Assembly (NCBI GenBank): GCA_013285405.1
Contig: CP053446.1
Coordinates: 1,773,985-1,837,984 of the forward strand
DNA length: 64,000 bases
Reading direction: 5' to 3'
From: Ignavibacteriota bacterium
GTDB lineage: Bacteria > Bacteroidota > Ignavibacteria > Ignavibacteriales > Ignavibacteriaceae
Part shown: positions 1 through 7,437 of the stretch, piece by piece
Layout: each line of letters starts with the position of its first letter
Position numbering within the stretch: position 1 is the first letter of the stretch
Program-made: the position numbers and the translations under genes
Notes under the pieces: model-generated
Told to the model about the DNA's origin: nothing
The model's input: the letters and a program-made list of their open reading frames with translations, nothing else
Databases searched by the model: none

Positions 1-42
1 TATGAAGGTAAGTTTAATGGCATTGTAACAGCAGGGAAGTAG
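1..42 (+). CDS. 3' end of an unidentified gene (partial)
   Basis: Frame 1 is open from the window edge and ends at a TAG at 40-42, giving a C-terminal tail reading YEGKFNGIVTAGK. Thirteen residues are too few to name a family, and the open frame could be chance. It is listed because the ferredoxin downstream is on the opposite strand, so a convergent gene ending here is plausible. Confidence 0.3.
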   Translation, partial: YEGKFNGIVTAGK

Positions 43-75
43 CAACAGTTTGTTGAAACAGCCTTCTGAAAAATA

Positions 76-375
76 TTATTTGAGTATAGTTCCTAAATTT
101 TCTTTTTTTGCTAAAAGTTGTTCTCTGGTTTCTTCATGATTCGGATCTTTAATTATCGCATCGCTTGGACAAGCAGCGACACACTGTGGTTCATCGTAGT
201 AGCCGACACATTCCGTGCATTTGTCATAGGCAATATATGTGTGAGTATCATGTAAAGCAGTATGTTCCTGACCATTCAAGTCATACGCAACCCCGCCTGC
301 ATATATAGCATTGTTTGGACATTCAATTTCGCATGCATTACAATCAATGCAATCATCTGTTATTAAATAAGCCAT
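76..375 (-). CDS. 2x[4Fe-4S] ferredoxin (YfhL/Allochromatium type)
   Basis: A 99-residue cytoplasmic electron carrier expected to bind two [4Fe-4S] clusters. The first motif is CIDCNACEIECP near residues 10-21. The second is the longer C-x2-C-x8-C-x3-CP form (CTEC then CVAACP) near residues 53-71, followed by a C-terminal helix. The widened second motif with a C-terminal extension is characteristic of the YfhL/Allochromatium ferredoxin subfamily, which tends to have very low redox potential (family knowledge). The gene stands alone, with no clear operon partner. The start ATG at 375 gives the usual MAYLI/MALKI-type N-terminus just before the first motif. Confidence 0.93.
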   Translation of the reverse strand: MAYLITDDCIDCNACEIECPNNAIYAGGVAYDLNGQEHTALHDTHTYIAYDKCTECVGYYDEPQCVAACPSDAIIKDPNHEETREQLLAKKENLGTILK

Positions 376-663
376 TTTTGATTTCCTGTGTTTTAGTTGA
401 ACGATTATAAAAACACTGGTGAAAAGACAAATACTGTGCCTTTATCGAATTGATGTAGATTAGTTAAAACTATTTTTTAAGAGTGAATTTCTAAAGAAAT
501 GAATGGACTTTAATAGTGTTAATGGAGGTTGTTCTCAATAATGAAAATGTATTTTCTATTATTTGATTATAATAAAGATAAATGCTCTATTATTGTGGCT
601 GGCAATTGTTTATGTCTATTATGATTTATCGTCAAAAGATTTTTTAATCCAATCATCAATCAA

Positions 664-1032
664 TCAATAATCCTGAGGGAGCGGAACGTTTATATCTTTC
701 TTTTCCATAATAGTAAGTATGTTTCTGAATCGTGGTAGAAAAGGAATGTACAATCCCACTACTTTTACACGATACGTATTACCAGCCTGGAATAAACGAT
801 AAATTTCATCTGCGTTGGATTTGTTATTGTGATAATAATTATCTTCATTCAGGAAAACTTCCTTTTCCGAGAAAATAAAATATTTCTTCTTTTCTCCAGA
901 CCATACTTCTTTATTTGTAACTTTTATATCAATCACTTCTTCAGTGAAAATCGGCTCGAAGAAAACAAAGCCAAAGATCAGGACGCACAATAAAATAATT
1001 ATCCCAAAAAACATTGAAATTTTTGACATCAT
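664..1032 (-). CDS. DUF1523-like single-pass membrane protein
   Basis: A 122-residue protein with one N-terminal hydrophobic segment (about residues 5-27), then a soluble domain probably on the outer face. The end of the domain, GNTYRVKVVGLYIPFLPRF, resembles the C-terminal block of DUF1523 proteins (TYxVxVxGxRIPFLSxYPNI), and a block around VFLNEDNYYHNNKSNADEIY also fits. That family has no established function. Either of the first two Met codons could start translation. No operon partner is evident; about 290 bases on one side and 190 on the other carry no gene. Confidence 0.55.
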   Translation of the reverse strand: MMSKISMFFGIIILLCVLIFGFVFFEPIFTEEVIDIKVTNKEVWSGEKKKYFIFSEKEVFLNEDNYYHNNKSNADEIYRLFQAGNTYRVKVVGLYIPFLPRFRNILTIMEKKDINVPLPQDY

Positions 1033-1224
1033 AGAAAAAAATCTCCCTTAATAACTTTTTTACAAAAAATTTGTCGTATTTTAATAATATTTCTCAACCA
1101 CGAATAATGATAGGCTCGTTCAATTCAACATTTTTTATGCCTATTTAACAGGTTTACTAAATTGGGAAATAATAGATTATATTCGCTTTGAAAATTTTAC
1201 ACAATAGACAATTTGAGCGTTTAC

Positions 1225-1965
1225 ATGTCAAAAAGGGCTTATTTATACTTTTTTAGCGGGATCATATTCCTGACTTTTTGTAAAGAGGTGAAAAAAGAAA
1301 ATTCGATCAATTTGCTTACTTTTTCTTTATCTGAATCCATCCCTGTTTCTGAACCTTCGGGATTAGACCTCAGTTCTGATGAAAAATCTTTCTGGGTAGT
1401 AAGCGATCAAAACAGTACTGTTTATCTTTTAGATAACCAGGGAAAAATATTAAAAAAATTTAAAGTCAATGGTGAAGATCTTGAAGGTATAACAGTTATA
1501 GATGACAGTACGCTTGCAGTTGTTCTGGAAATAACACGGGAGGTTGTTGTAATTGATACTTCAGGAAATGAAATTAAAAGAGCGTTTATTGATCTTAGCG
1601 GAGAATTTAATTCTGGTCTGGAAGGAATAACTTATGATTCTGACAAAAAAATATTCTATGTAATAAATGAGAAAAAACCTCGTCTATTAATTACGTTCGA
1701 TCAAAATCTTGTTGAGCAGAGAAGAGACACTTTAAATTTTTCAAAAGATGTATCAGGAATTTATTTTGATTCAACTGATAAAGTTCTCTGGATTTTAAGT
1801 GATGAGAGTCAGAGGATTGTTAAGACTGATCTTTCGGGAAATCCTTTAGAAGAATTTAAAATTAAAGTTGCTCAGCCGGAAGGTATAACTTTCAATAAAG
1901 CCCGAACGAAACTTTATCTGATTTCTGATAAAACTGAAAAATTGTATGTCTTCGACTTTAAATAA
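1225..1965 (+). CDS. SdiA-regulated/YjiK-like beta-propeller protein
   Basis: About 246 residues. An N-terminal hydrophobic segment ends in FLTFCKE, a weak lipobox (Phe at -1 is unusual), so it is probably exported and possibly a lipoprotein. Repeated blade motifs follow: SGLDLSSDEKSFWVVSD, LEGITVIDD, LEGITYDSD and PEGITFN. The recurrent (L/P)EGI(T) signature is typical of SdiA-regulated (YjiK) proteins, which resemble phytase or NHL propellers; the biochemical role is unknown. An in-frame TTG exists at 1213, but the ATG at 1225 is the more likely start. The gene is followed by a 102-base gap before the DUF1844 gene. Confidence 0.7.
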   Translation: MSKRAYLYFFSGIIFLTFCKEVKKENSINLLTFSLSESIPVSEPSGLDLSSDEKSFWVVSDQNSTVYLLDNQGKILKKFKVNGEDLEGITVIDDSTLAVVLEITREVVVIDTSGNEIKRAFIDLSGEFNSGLEGITYDSDKKIFYVINEKKPRLLITFDQNLVEQRRDTLNFSKDVSGIYFDSTDKVLWILSDESQRIVKTDLSGNPLEEFKIKVAQPEGITFNKARTKLYLISDKTEKLYVFDFK

Positions 1966-2067
1966 AAACTCAGTTGCAAATAAGTTCAATAACAACAACT
2001 TTAGAGAAAGTTTATTTTCTTAAAATATTGTAAGTTTGAACAGTAAATTAAAACAGGGAGAATACTC

Positions 2068-2397
2068 ATGATGGAAGTCAATCACAACATTCTATTTATG
2101 CAGCTCATCATACAGAACCAGCAAATTGCTATGATGTCGATGGGCAAAATTAAAAATCCGGTTACGGACAAAGTTGAACGTAATCTTGAACATGCTAAAA
2201 TTTATATTGATACTCTTGATATGCTTCTGGCAAAAACAAAAGGTAATCTTTCAGATTATGAAGAAAAATTTTTAATTGAAACGCTGAAAGATCTAAAACT
2301 TAACTATGTTGATGAAGCAGATAAAGACAATGCAAAAGCATCCCTTCGGGAGAAGAAAACAGACGGCGAGAAAGAAAAAGCTTCGGAGAAAGTATAG
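2068..2397 (+). CDS. DUF1844 family protein
   Basis: A 109-residue small acidic helical protein. The core (HNILFMQLIIQNQQIAMMSM, then GKIKNPVTDKVERNLEHAK and IDTLDMLLAKTKGNLSDYEE) matches the DUF1844 pattern of helical segments ending in a KTKGNL block. The last 30 residues are Lys/Glu rich. Function is unknown in the family. The start is supported by GGGAGAA nine bases upstream. A TAAGTTTG at 2031-2038 fits the Bacteroidota -7 box TAnnTTTG, but no TTG lies at the expected upstream spacing. The gene is separated from nadK by only 6 bases, so the two are probably cotranscribed. Confidence 0.8.
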   Translation: MMEVNHNILFMQLIIQNQQIAMMSMGKIKNPVTDKVERNLEHAKIYIDTLDMLLAKTKGNLSDYEEKFLIETLKDLKLNYVDEADKDNAKASLREKKTDGEKEKASEKV

Positions 2398-2403
2398 CTG
2401 GAA

Positions 2404-3306
2404 ATGGTAATTGGTATTATTGCAAATACTACTAAAGAGAATATTCTGGATGTAGTCACTTCGTTCACATCTAAACTTAAAAACAAAAAGATAGATTATC
2501 TTCTTACTAAATCCATAGTTGAATCCAAAGGAAAATTAAAAATTACTTCGCACGGTAATTATAATTCCGGAGATGATGACATCTTCAAAGAAAGCGATGT
2601 GATAATATCAATTGGCGGTGACGGAACAATGCTTGCAACTGCATTCAAAGCACATATATATAATAAGCCTGTGCTTGGATTAAATCTTGGTAAACTTGGC
2701 TTTCTTGTTGAAACAGATGTTACTCAAATGGATAGCGCAATTGATCTTCTGAAAAAAAGGGAGTATTCAATCGAAGATCGTATGGTGTTATCCGGAGTAT
2801 GTTCAGCACACGCGACAGATGAACTTATTGCTGTAAATGATCTTGTGATAGAAAAAGGCGGCTGGCCAAAGATGATTGAACTTGCGGTCTGGGTTGACGA
2901 TGAATATGTTACAACTTTCTCTGCAGATGGATTGATCGTTGCTACACCAACAGGCTCAACAGGTTATTCACTTTCCACCGGTGGACCAATTGTCGCACCA
3001 ACTGCAAAGGCAATAACTCTATCCCCGATTTCACCACACAGTTTAACAGTCAGGCCGATTGTTCTATCGGGCAAGCAGGTTATAAAAGTAAGAGCAAAAT
3101 CTCCACATACGAAAATCCAGGTTAGCTGTGATGGTCAGCGTGTATTTAGTTTTCAATCGCCAATGGAAATTGTAATAAAGAAAAGTAATCGACCGTTAAA
3201 ACTTATTAAAACATCTTTGACAACTTATTTTGAAACACTCCGCAACAAGCTTTTGTGGGGGATTGACGTGCGTGTAAATAAGTTGAATTCTGAAGAAAAA
3301 GAGTAA
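2404..3306 (+). CDS. nadK: NAD kinase
   Basis: A 300-residue ATP-NAD kinase that makes NADP+ in the cytoplasm. The diagnostic GGDGT motif is present (IISIGGDGTMLATAF, near residue 75). It is followed by LGLNLGKLGFL, the NDLVIEKGG block and the conserved C-terminal TPTGSTGYSLSTGGPI and ISPHSLTVRPIV blocks. Length is normal for bacterial NadK. It follows the DUF1844 gene closely and is followed by a strong hairpin terminator shared with the convergent kamA-like gene. Confidence 0.96.
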   Translation: MVIGIIANTTKENILDVVTSFTSKLKNKKIDYLLTKSIVESKGKLKITSHGNYNSGDDDIFKESDVIISIGGDGTMLATAFKAHIYNKPVLGLNLGKLGFLVETDVTQMDSAIDLLKKREYSIEDRMVLSGVCSAHATDELIAVNDLVIEKGGWPKMIELAVWVDDEYVTTFSADGLIVATPTGSTGYSLSTGGPIVAPTAKAITLSPISPHSLTVRPIVLSGKQVIKVRAKSPHTKIQVSCDGQRVFSFQSPMEIVIKKSNRPLKLIKTSLTTYFETLRNKLLWGIDVRVNKLNSEEKE

Positions 3307-3322
3307 CATTCTTTTAAAATAA

Positions 3323-3347
3323 AAATGCCATCACAAAGATGGCATTT
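3323..3347. terminator. bidirectional intrinsic terminator between nadK and the kamA-like gene
   Basis: A perfect 10-base inverted repeat, AAATGCCATC / GATGGCATTT, surrounds a 5-base ACAAA loop. It sits between convergent genes, with A-rich sequence on the left and T-rich on the right, so it can stop transcription from both sides. Confidence 0.8.
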
Positions 3348-3350
3348 AAA

Positions 3351-3382
3351 ACATCATACATTCATACAATCATCCATTCAAC
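3351..3382. repeat. CATACA-type dispersed repeat, short copy
   Basis: A run rich in CATACA/CATTCA words (ACATCATACATTCATACAAT and continuing). Closely similar wording recurs as longer inverted-repeat versions at 22299-22378 and 34772-34880. This copy lies between the terminator and the end of the kamA-like gene. Confidence 0.5.
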
Positions 3383-3411
3383 CTGTCATAGCGTAATGTA
3401 ATGAAGCCGGA

Positions 3412-4578
3412 TTACGCCTCTTCTAGTACCGGCTCCTCAACTTTCTTTCTTTCAACCTTCTTCTTCCCATTGGTTTTCTTTCTTCCGTCAGAGCCGGACC
3501 TTGACGGCTTGCTGCCAAAGCCTTCAGGATTATTTTTATCGGAATAGTTTTTATATCTATAAACCTTGTTTTGGAAATTGCGTAAGATTATTTCTTCTTC
3601 ATCCATGTGCAGAACATAATTTGGCAGCAACGGAATTTTTCCACCGCCTCCAGGTGCATCAATTACAAAGTGAGGTATTGCTAAACCGCTTGTGTGTCCA
3701 CGCAATGCTTCTACAATTCTTAATCCTGTTTCGACAGAAGTACGGAAGTGATTTGCACCTTTTGTTTCATCTGCCATATACATGTAATAAGGACGAACTC
3801 TAATTCTCAATAATTTTTGCATTAATTCTTTTACTACTGCAGGGTCATCATTTACGCCTTTCATAATAACCATCTGGTTTCCGACAGGAATCCCAGCATC
3901 AGCAAGCATTGTGCAAGCTCTTGAACTTTCTTCAGTTACTTCCCACGGATGATTAAAATGAGTGTTAACATAAACCGGATGATACTTCTTTATCATATTA
4001 ACAAGTTTTGCAGTAATTCTATGAGGAAGAACGACAGGCATTCTTGTTCCGAGTCTTATAATTTCAATATGCTTGATCTCACGTAAACGCTGGAGAATTT
4101 TTTCCAGCATTATATCAGTAAGCATAAGTGGATCACCGCCGGAAAGAATAACATCTCTTATTTCAGTATGTTGTTCAAGATAGTTGAATGCACTCTCAAG
4201 ACCTCTCATTGAGATCTTTTCATAGTCTCCAACTTTTCTTTTCCTTGTGCAGAAACGGCAATAGATACCGCACTGGCTTGTAACAAGAAATAATGCACGA
4301 TCGGGATAGCGATGAGTGATGTTCGGAACGGGGCTCATTTCGTCCTCGTGAAGTGGATCTTCCTCAGCATCAATATCTTCCAGTTCGACTTTTGCCGGAA
4401 CGCATTGAAGCCAGATTGGGTCGCCGGGATAACGGATCAGACTTAAATAGTAAGGATTAATCCGAGCCTGGAAAAATTCATCCAGATCTTCCGCAGCCTT
4501 ACGGTCGATACCAAATTTTTCCACGACATGGTCAACAGTGTGAACACTGTCCCTTACCATTTCCTGCCAAAGTTCCAT
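3412..4578 (-). CDS. kamA: lysine 2,3-aminomutase-like radical SAM enzyme
   Basis: A 388-residue radical SAM/PLP enzyme of the KamA family, predicted to move the alpha-amino group of L-lysine to the beta carbon. The SAM cluster motif C103-GIY-C107-RF-C110 is present. The PLP-lysine block DAPGGGGK is at 307-314, with K314 aligning to Lys337 of the clostridial enzyme as I recall it. D270 and D307 align with the two Asp residues (293 and 330) that hold the lysine side-chain amino group. This favours lysine over glutamate as substrate. A Lys/Arg-rich tail (356-380) is extra. The gene is last in a four-gene operon, 9 bases after the GNAT gene, with GAGGAAC overlapping that gene's stop as ribosome site. 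EpmB-type EF-P modification is less likely, as no EpmA/EF-P genes are nearby. Confidence 0.9.
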   Translation of the reverse strand: MELWQEMVRDSVHTVDHVVEKFGIDRKAAEDLDEFFQARINPYYLSLIRYPGDPIWLQCVPAKVELEDIDAEEDPLHEDEMSPVPNITHRYPDRALFLVTSQCGIYCRFCTRKRKVGDYEKISMRGLESAFNYLEQHTEIRDVILSGGDPLMLTDIMLEKILQRLREIKHIEIIRLGTRMPVVLPHRITAKLVNMIKKYHPVYVNTHFNHPWEVTEESSRACTMLADAGIPVGNQMVIMKGVNDDPAVVKELMQKLLRIRVRPYYMYMADETKGANHFRTSVETGLRIVEALRGHTSGLAIPHFVIDAPGGGGKIPLLPNYVLHMDEEEIILRNFQNKVYRYKNYSDKNNPEGFGSKPSRSGSDGRKKTNGKKKVERKKVEEPVLEEA

Positions 4579-4587
4579 GATAGTTCC

Positions 4588-5070
4588 TCAGTTGTTCTTG
4601 TGATTGAAATATTTTCCAAAGACGATCATACCATCGCCTTTGGAATAAAAATCATTTATCTCAGAAATTATGCTGTAATTATTACGCATATAAAAATTTC
4701 TGGTAGCAGAGTAACTATCCTTGGAAGATGTTTCAGCCAGCAGCCACCTGCCGTTGTTTTCATTAACAAAACTTTCTGCATGTTCTAAAAGTCTTTTTCC
4801 AATTCCTTTTTTCTCGTAATTGGAATTTGTAACAATCCAGTAGAGATCATACACACCATCTGTCAATGGTCTCTTCCCGGTGCAATGATATCCAAGAATC
4901 ATGCCATCTTCCTCATAAACGAACAAATTATAGTCCTTCTGTATCGGATTAGTTGCTGCGATGTTTACAAGTTCCATCGCAACACTAATCTCTTCACTAC
5001 TAAAATTCGGTGCCGAACTTAAAATTTCTTCTATAACTTTTGCATCATCCGGCTTTAGCCTTCGAATCAT
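4588..5070 (-). CDS. GNAT family N-acetyltransferase
   Basis: A 160-residue single-domain GNAT. The acetyl-CoA-binding motif A is clear: YWIVTNSNYEKKGIGKRLLE, with the (R/K)xxGxG/A loop as KKGIGK. It is followed by AESFVNENNGRWLLAETSS and the terminal NFYMRNNYSII block. The start overlaps the end of the upstream ATP-grasp gene by 26 bases and the stop is 9 bases before kamA, so it is embedded in the operon. Context suggests it acylates an amino group of the operon's product or intermediate. It could be an AblB-like beta-lysine acetyltransferase, but it is shorter than typical AblB. Substrate is inference. Confidence 0.85.
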   Translation of the reverse strand: MIRRLKPDDAKVIEEILSSAPNFSSEEISVAMELVNIAATNPIQKDYNLFVYEEDGMILGYHCTGKRPLTDGVYDLYWIVTNSNYEKKGIGKRLLEHAESFVNENNGRWLLAETSSKDSYSATRNFYMRNNYSIISEINDFYSKGDGMIVFGKYFNHKNN

Positions 5071-6109
5071 TTTTCTTCTTTCTGATTAATGCAAAGTTTG
5101 CAATTGTATAAAGTAAATCATCATAACTTATTCCATCTGCAGCCGCTGCTCTCGCAAATCCTGAATCCGATGAAATATCCGGATTGGGGTTTACTTCAAT
5201 AACATAAGGCTCATCATCATTACTTAATCGAATATCAATACGGGCGTAATCTCTGCAGTTCATAGCATCATAAGATGCTAATGCTGTTACCTGAATTTTT
5301 TTTCTTAGTCTCTCAGGAAGTTCTGCGGGGCAAACAGGTTTTGTATAATTGTAATAAACACTTCCCTCAGTCCATTTGCCATCGTAAGTAACTATGCTTG
5401 GAAATTCTTCCGGCAAGCCAGTAAAACTAATCTCCGAGATGGGAAGCAATCTTCCGCCGAGAATTGCAACATTTAGTTCTCTTCCCTGAATATATTCCTC
5501 AAGTATCACATCCTGGTTATAAGTTTCTGCCAGGAATGAGAATTGTTTTCGTAGTTCAGAGTAATTTTTTACCACTGAGAATTCAGAAATACCGATACTG
5601 GCATCTTCATTCATAAGTTTGAGTATTAATGGATAATCTAATTTTATTTCTTTTTCAGTAAATCTTTTTGTCTTTTTTAAAGTTCTGAATTCAGGTGTCA
5701 AGATATCTCTGGATTTCAGTATTGCTTTTGTTCTTGCTTTGTTCAAACAGTTTCCGAGAGTGATTGGTGAACATCCTGTAATTTCATAACCAAGAAGTTC
5801 AAACAACCCGGCCATATAGGATTCATAAGCAGATATACCCTCAACTGATTCAACAAAGTTATAAATAACATCAGGGTTGAAAGCGTTTAAATTATTAATC
5901 ACTTTCTGCACATTTTTATCTACAGCAAGTGATTTCACTTCGCTAAAATATTTTGATAAAGAGAGCTCAACTTTTTTCAGTTCATTAACGAAATTATTTT
6001 CCGAAAGATCATTAGCTTTTGCAGACTCGTCGTTTTTCTTGCCATTGTAAACTGAGAACACACTTACCGGTGAGTTGTAGCATATTAATATTTTTGAGTT
6101 CTCTTTCAT
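5045..6109 (-). CDS. D-Ala-D-Ala ligase-like ATP-grasp enzyme (second copy)
   Basis: A 354-residue ATP-grasp ligase related to Ddl. Conserved blocks are YNFVESVEGISAYES (equivalent of the N-domain GE loop), TLGNCLNKARTKAILKSRDI (Ddl MDKxxTK block), LDYPLILKLMNEDASIGIS (ATP-binding, Ddl VKPxxEGSSxG) and YARIDIRLSNDDEPYVIEVN, followed by PNPDISSDSGF (Ddl EVNTxPG). It joins two substrates through an acyl phosphate, typically amino acids. It is clearly diverged from cell-wall Ddl: the glycine loop reads EDASIGIS and the end reads PNPDI. The start overlaps the upstream ligase gene by 4 bases (ATGA). Two such ligases side by side suggest two sequential or alternative condensations. Confidence 0.85.
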   Translation of the reverse strand: MKENSKILICYNSPVSVFSVYNGKKNDESAKANDLSENNFVNELKKVELSLSKYFSEVKSLAVDKNVQKVINNLNAFNPDVIYNFVESVEGISAYESYMAGLFELLGYEITGCSPITLGNCLNKARTKAILKSRDILTPEFRTLKKTKRFTEKEIKLDYPLILKLMNEDASIGISEFSVVKNYSELRKQFSFLAETYNQDVILEEYIQGRELNVAILGGRLLPISEISFTGLPEEFPSIVTYDGKWTEGSVYYNYTKPVCPAELPERLRKKIQVTALASYDAMNCRDYARIDIRLSNDDEPYVIEVNPNPDISSDSGFARAAAADGISYDDLLYTIANFALIRKKKNDSKAKAG

Positions 6110-7227
6110 ACCAGATTGTACCTTTTCGCAGCATGGTATAAAGCACTTTGTATTAATTGATTATAATTCATTCCTGCAGCTCTTGCAGCTTTTGGGAAAC
6201 TTGAGTTTTCATTTGGGTCAGGCATTATTCCAGGCAGCGGGTTTATTTCGATTATATTCGGAACCCCGTGTTTGTCGAGACGAACATCTATTCTGCTCCA
6301 GTCCTTACATTTTAATACATTATAAGTACGCAGAACAGTGTTTTTTATTTTTTCTTCCAGTTGTTTGTCGAGTTTAGCCGGGCATTCAAAAACATCGAAA
6401 TTATTTTCTTTAGTGTCCAGTATCCATTTTGCTTCATAAGAATAGAGTGGAACTACATCCTGAGGGAAGTCTTCATATCGTATTTCTATTATAGGAAGAA
6501 TTTGAGCGTCGTCTCCGTTTCCAAGAATTGCAACTGTGAATTCTCTCCCCGAAAGGAACTCTTCAATTAATGCAGGCTGATTGTAAGAATTAAGTATCCG
6601 TGTAATTTCATCTTCCAGTTCTTTGGTGTTTTTAACTAAAGATGAAGAAAAAATTCCTTTACTGGATCCTTCAGATATTGGTTTTACTATTAATGGAAAA
6701 TCGAAACGAACGTTTTTTATATCTTCTGCCCGGTGTGCAACGAGGAACTTTGCATTCGGAATATTGTGGTATGTCAGAATTTCCTTTGCGCGTGATTTAT
6801 CAAGACAAATCCCAAGCGTTAAAGCATCTGAACCAGAGTAAGGAATCTGAAGCATCTCAAGTATCGCAGGCATATGTGATTCACGGTTAACTCCAACCAG
6901 TCCCTCTGCAAAATTGAAAACGATATCTGGTTTAAGTTCTTTAAGTTTTAAGTATGCATCATTATTGGCTTCAACTAAAGTTACGTTATGTATCTCAGCG
7001 ATAGCATCTTTAACAGCATTTACAGTTTCCCATGTATCCCATTCTGCATAAGTATCAACAGCCGGTTGTAATTCATGATGAGGAGAATTTTGAACAGGAG
7101 GCACTTCATCGAGGAAAGTTTCACTTTCCGGTTTTACGTTGAATGTTATGGCAACATCTAAACGTACATTAAACCTTGGTGATAAAATAATTTCTCCTTG
7201 AAAATTTTTTTCTTCTTGTCGCTCCAA
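6106..7227 (-). CDS. D-Ala-D-Ala ligase-like ATP-grasp enzyme (first copy)
   Basis: A 373-residue ATP-grasp ligase, first gene of the ligase-ligase-GNAT-KamA operon. Motifs are NFAEGLVGVNRESH, SGSDALTLGICLDKSRAKEI, FPLIVKPISEGSSKGIF (canonical Ddl ATP loop), ALIEEFLSGREFTVAILG and the metal-binding end IDVRLDKHGVPNIIEINPLP. It is closer to true Ddl than its neighbour in the EGSS loop. The frame start at 7227 is a TTG that coincides with the last bases of a promoter-like TATATTTG, so translation probably begins downstream. An AAGGAG at 7199-7194 would place the start at an ATT codon near 7191 or 7188, before SPRFNVRLDVAITFNV. The exact start is unsettled. Confidence 0.85.
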   Translation of the reverse strand: MERQEEKNFQGEIILSPRFNVRLDVAITFNVKPESETFLDEVPPVQNSPHHELQPAVDTYAEWDTWETVNAVKDAIAEIHNVTLVEANNDAYLKLKELKPDIVFNFAEGLVGVNRESHMPAILEMLQIPYSGSDALTLGICLDKSRAKEILTYHNIPNAKFLVAHRAEDIKNVRFDFPLIVKPISEGSSKGIFSSSLVKNTKELEDEITRILNSYNQPALIEEFLSGREFTVAILGNGDDAQILPIIEIRYEDFPQDVVPLYSYEAKWILDTKENNFDVFECPAKLDKQLEEKIKNTVLRTYNVLKCKDWSRIDVRLDKHGVPNIIEINPLPGIMPDPNENSSFPKAARAAGMNYNQLIQSALYHAAKRYNLV

Positions 7228-7254
7228 ATATAATCTTTATAAAGAATTTGTCAA
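7225..7254 (-). promoter_or_regulatory. Bacteroidota-type promoter of the ATP-grasp/GNAT/KamA operon
   Basis: Read on the minus strand, TTGACA (7254-7249) is followed, 19 bases after its TTG, by TATATTTG (7232-7225). This matches the Bacteroidota consensus TTG-N19-TAnnTTTG at -33/-7 exactly. A transcript would start about 7 bases on, leaving a short leader with AAGGAG at 7199-7194. Confidence 0.5.
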
Positions 7255-7437
7255 CATGTTTTAAAAAATATTTTTAAAAAAGTTTTCATGGAAAAATTTC
7301 ATGAACAGACAACGCAAAGAAAAAATTTTTGATGAGTGATCATCTTTTCTCAAAACATTTTTTGTAACTACCTGATAAAATTTATTGTCAGACTTCGATC
7401 AAAATTTAAAAATATTTTAATCACCGGGAAAAATATT

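Noticed and set aside
3412..4578. KamA-like protein as EpmB for EF-P lysylation
   Set aside because: No EpmA or EF-P gene is nearby, and the context is ATP-grasp ligases and a GNAT.
3412..5070. KamA plus GNAT as the known ablA-ablB osmolyte pair
   Set aside because: Possible but not accepted as the whole explanation: the GNAT is shorter than typical AblB and two ATP-grasp ligases are in the same operon.
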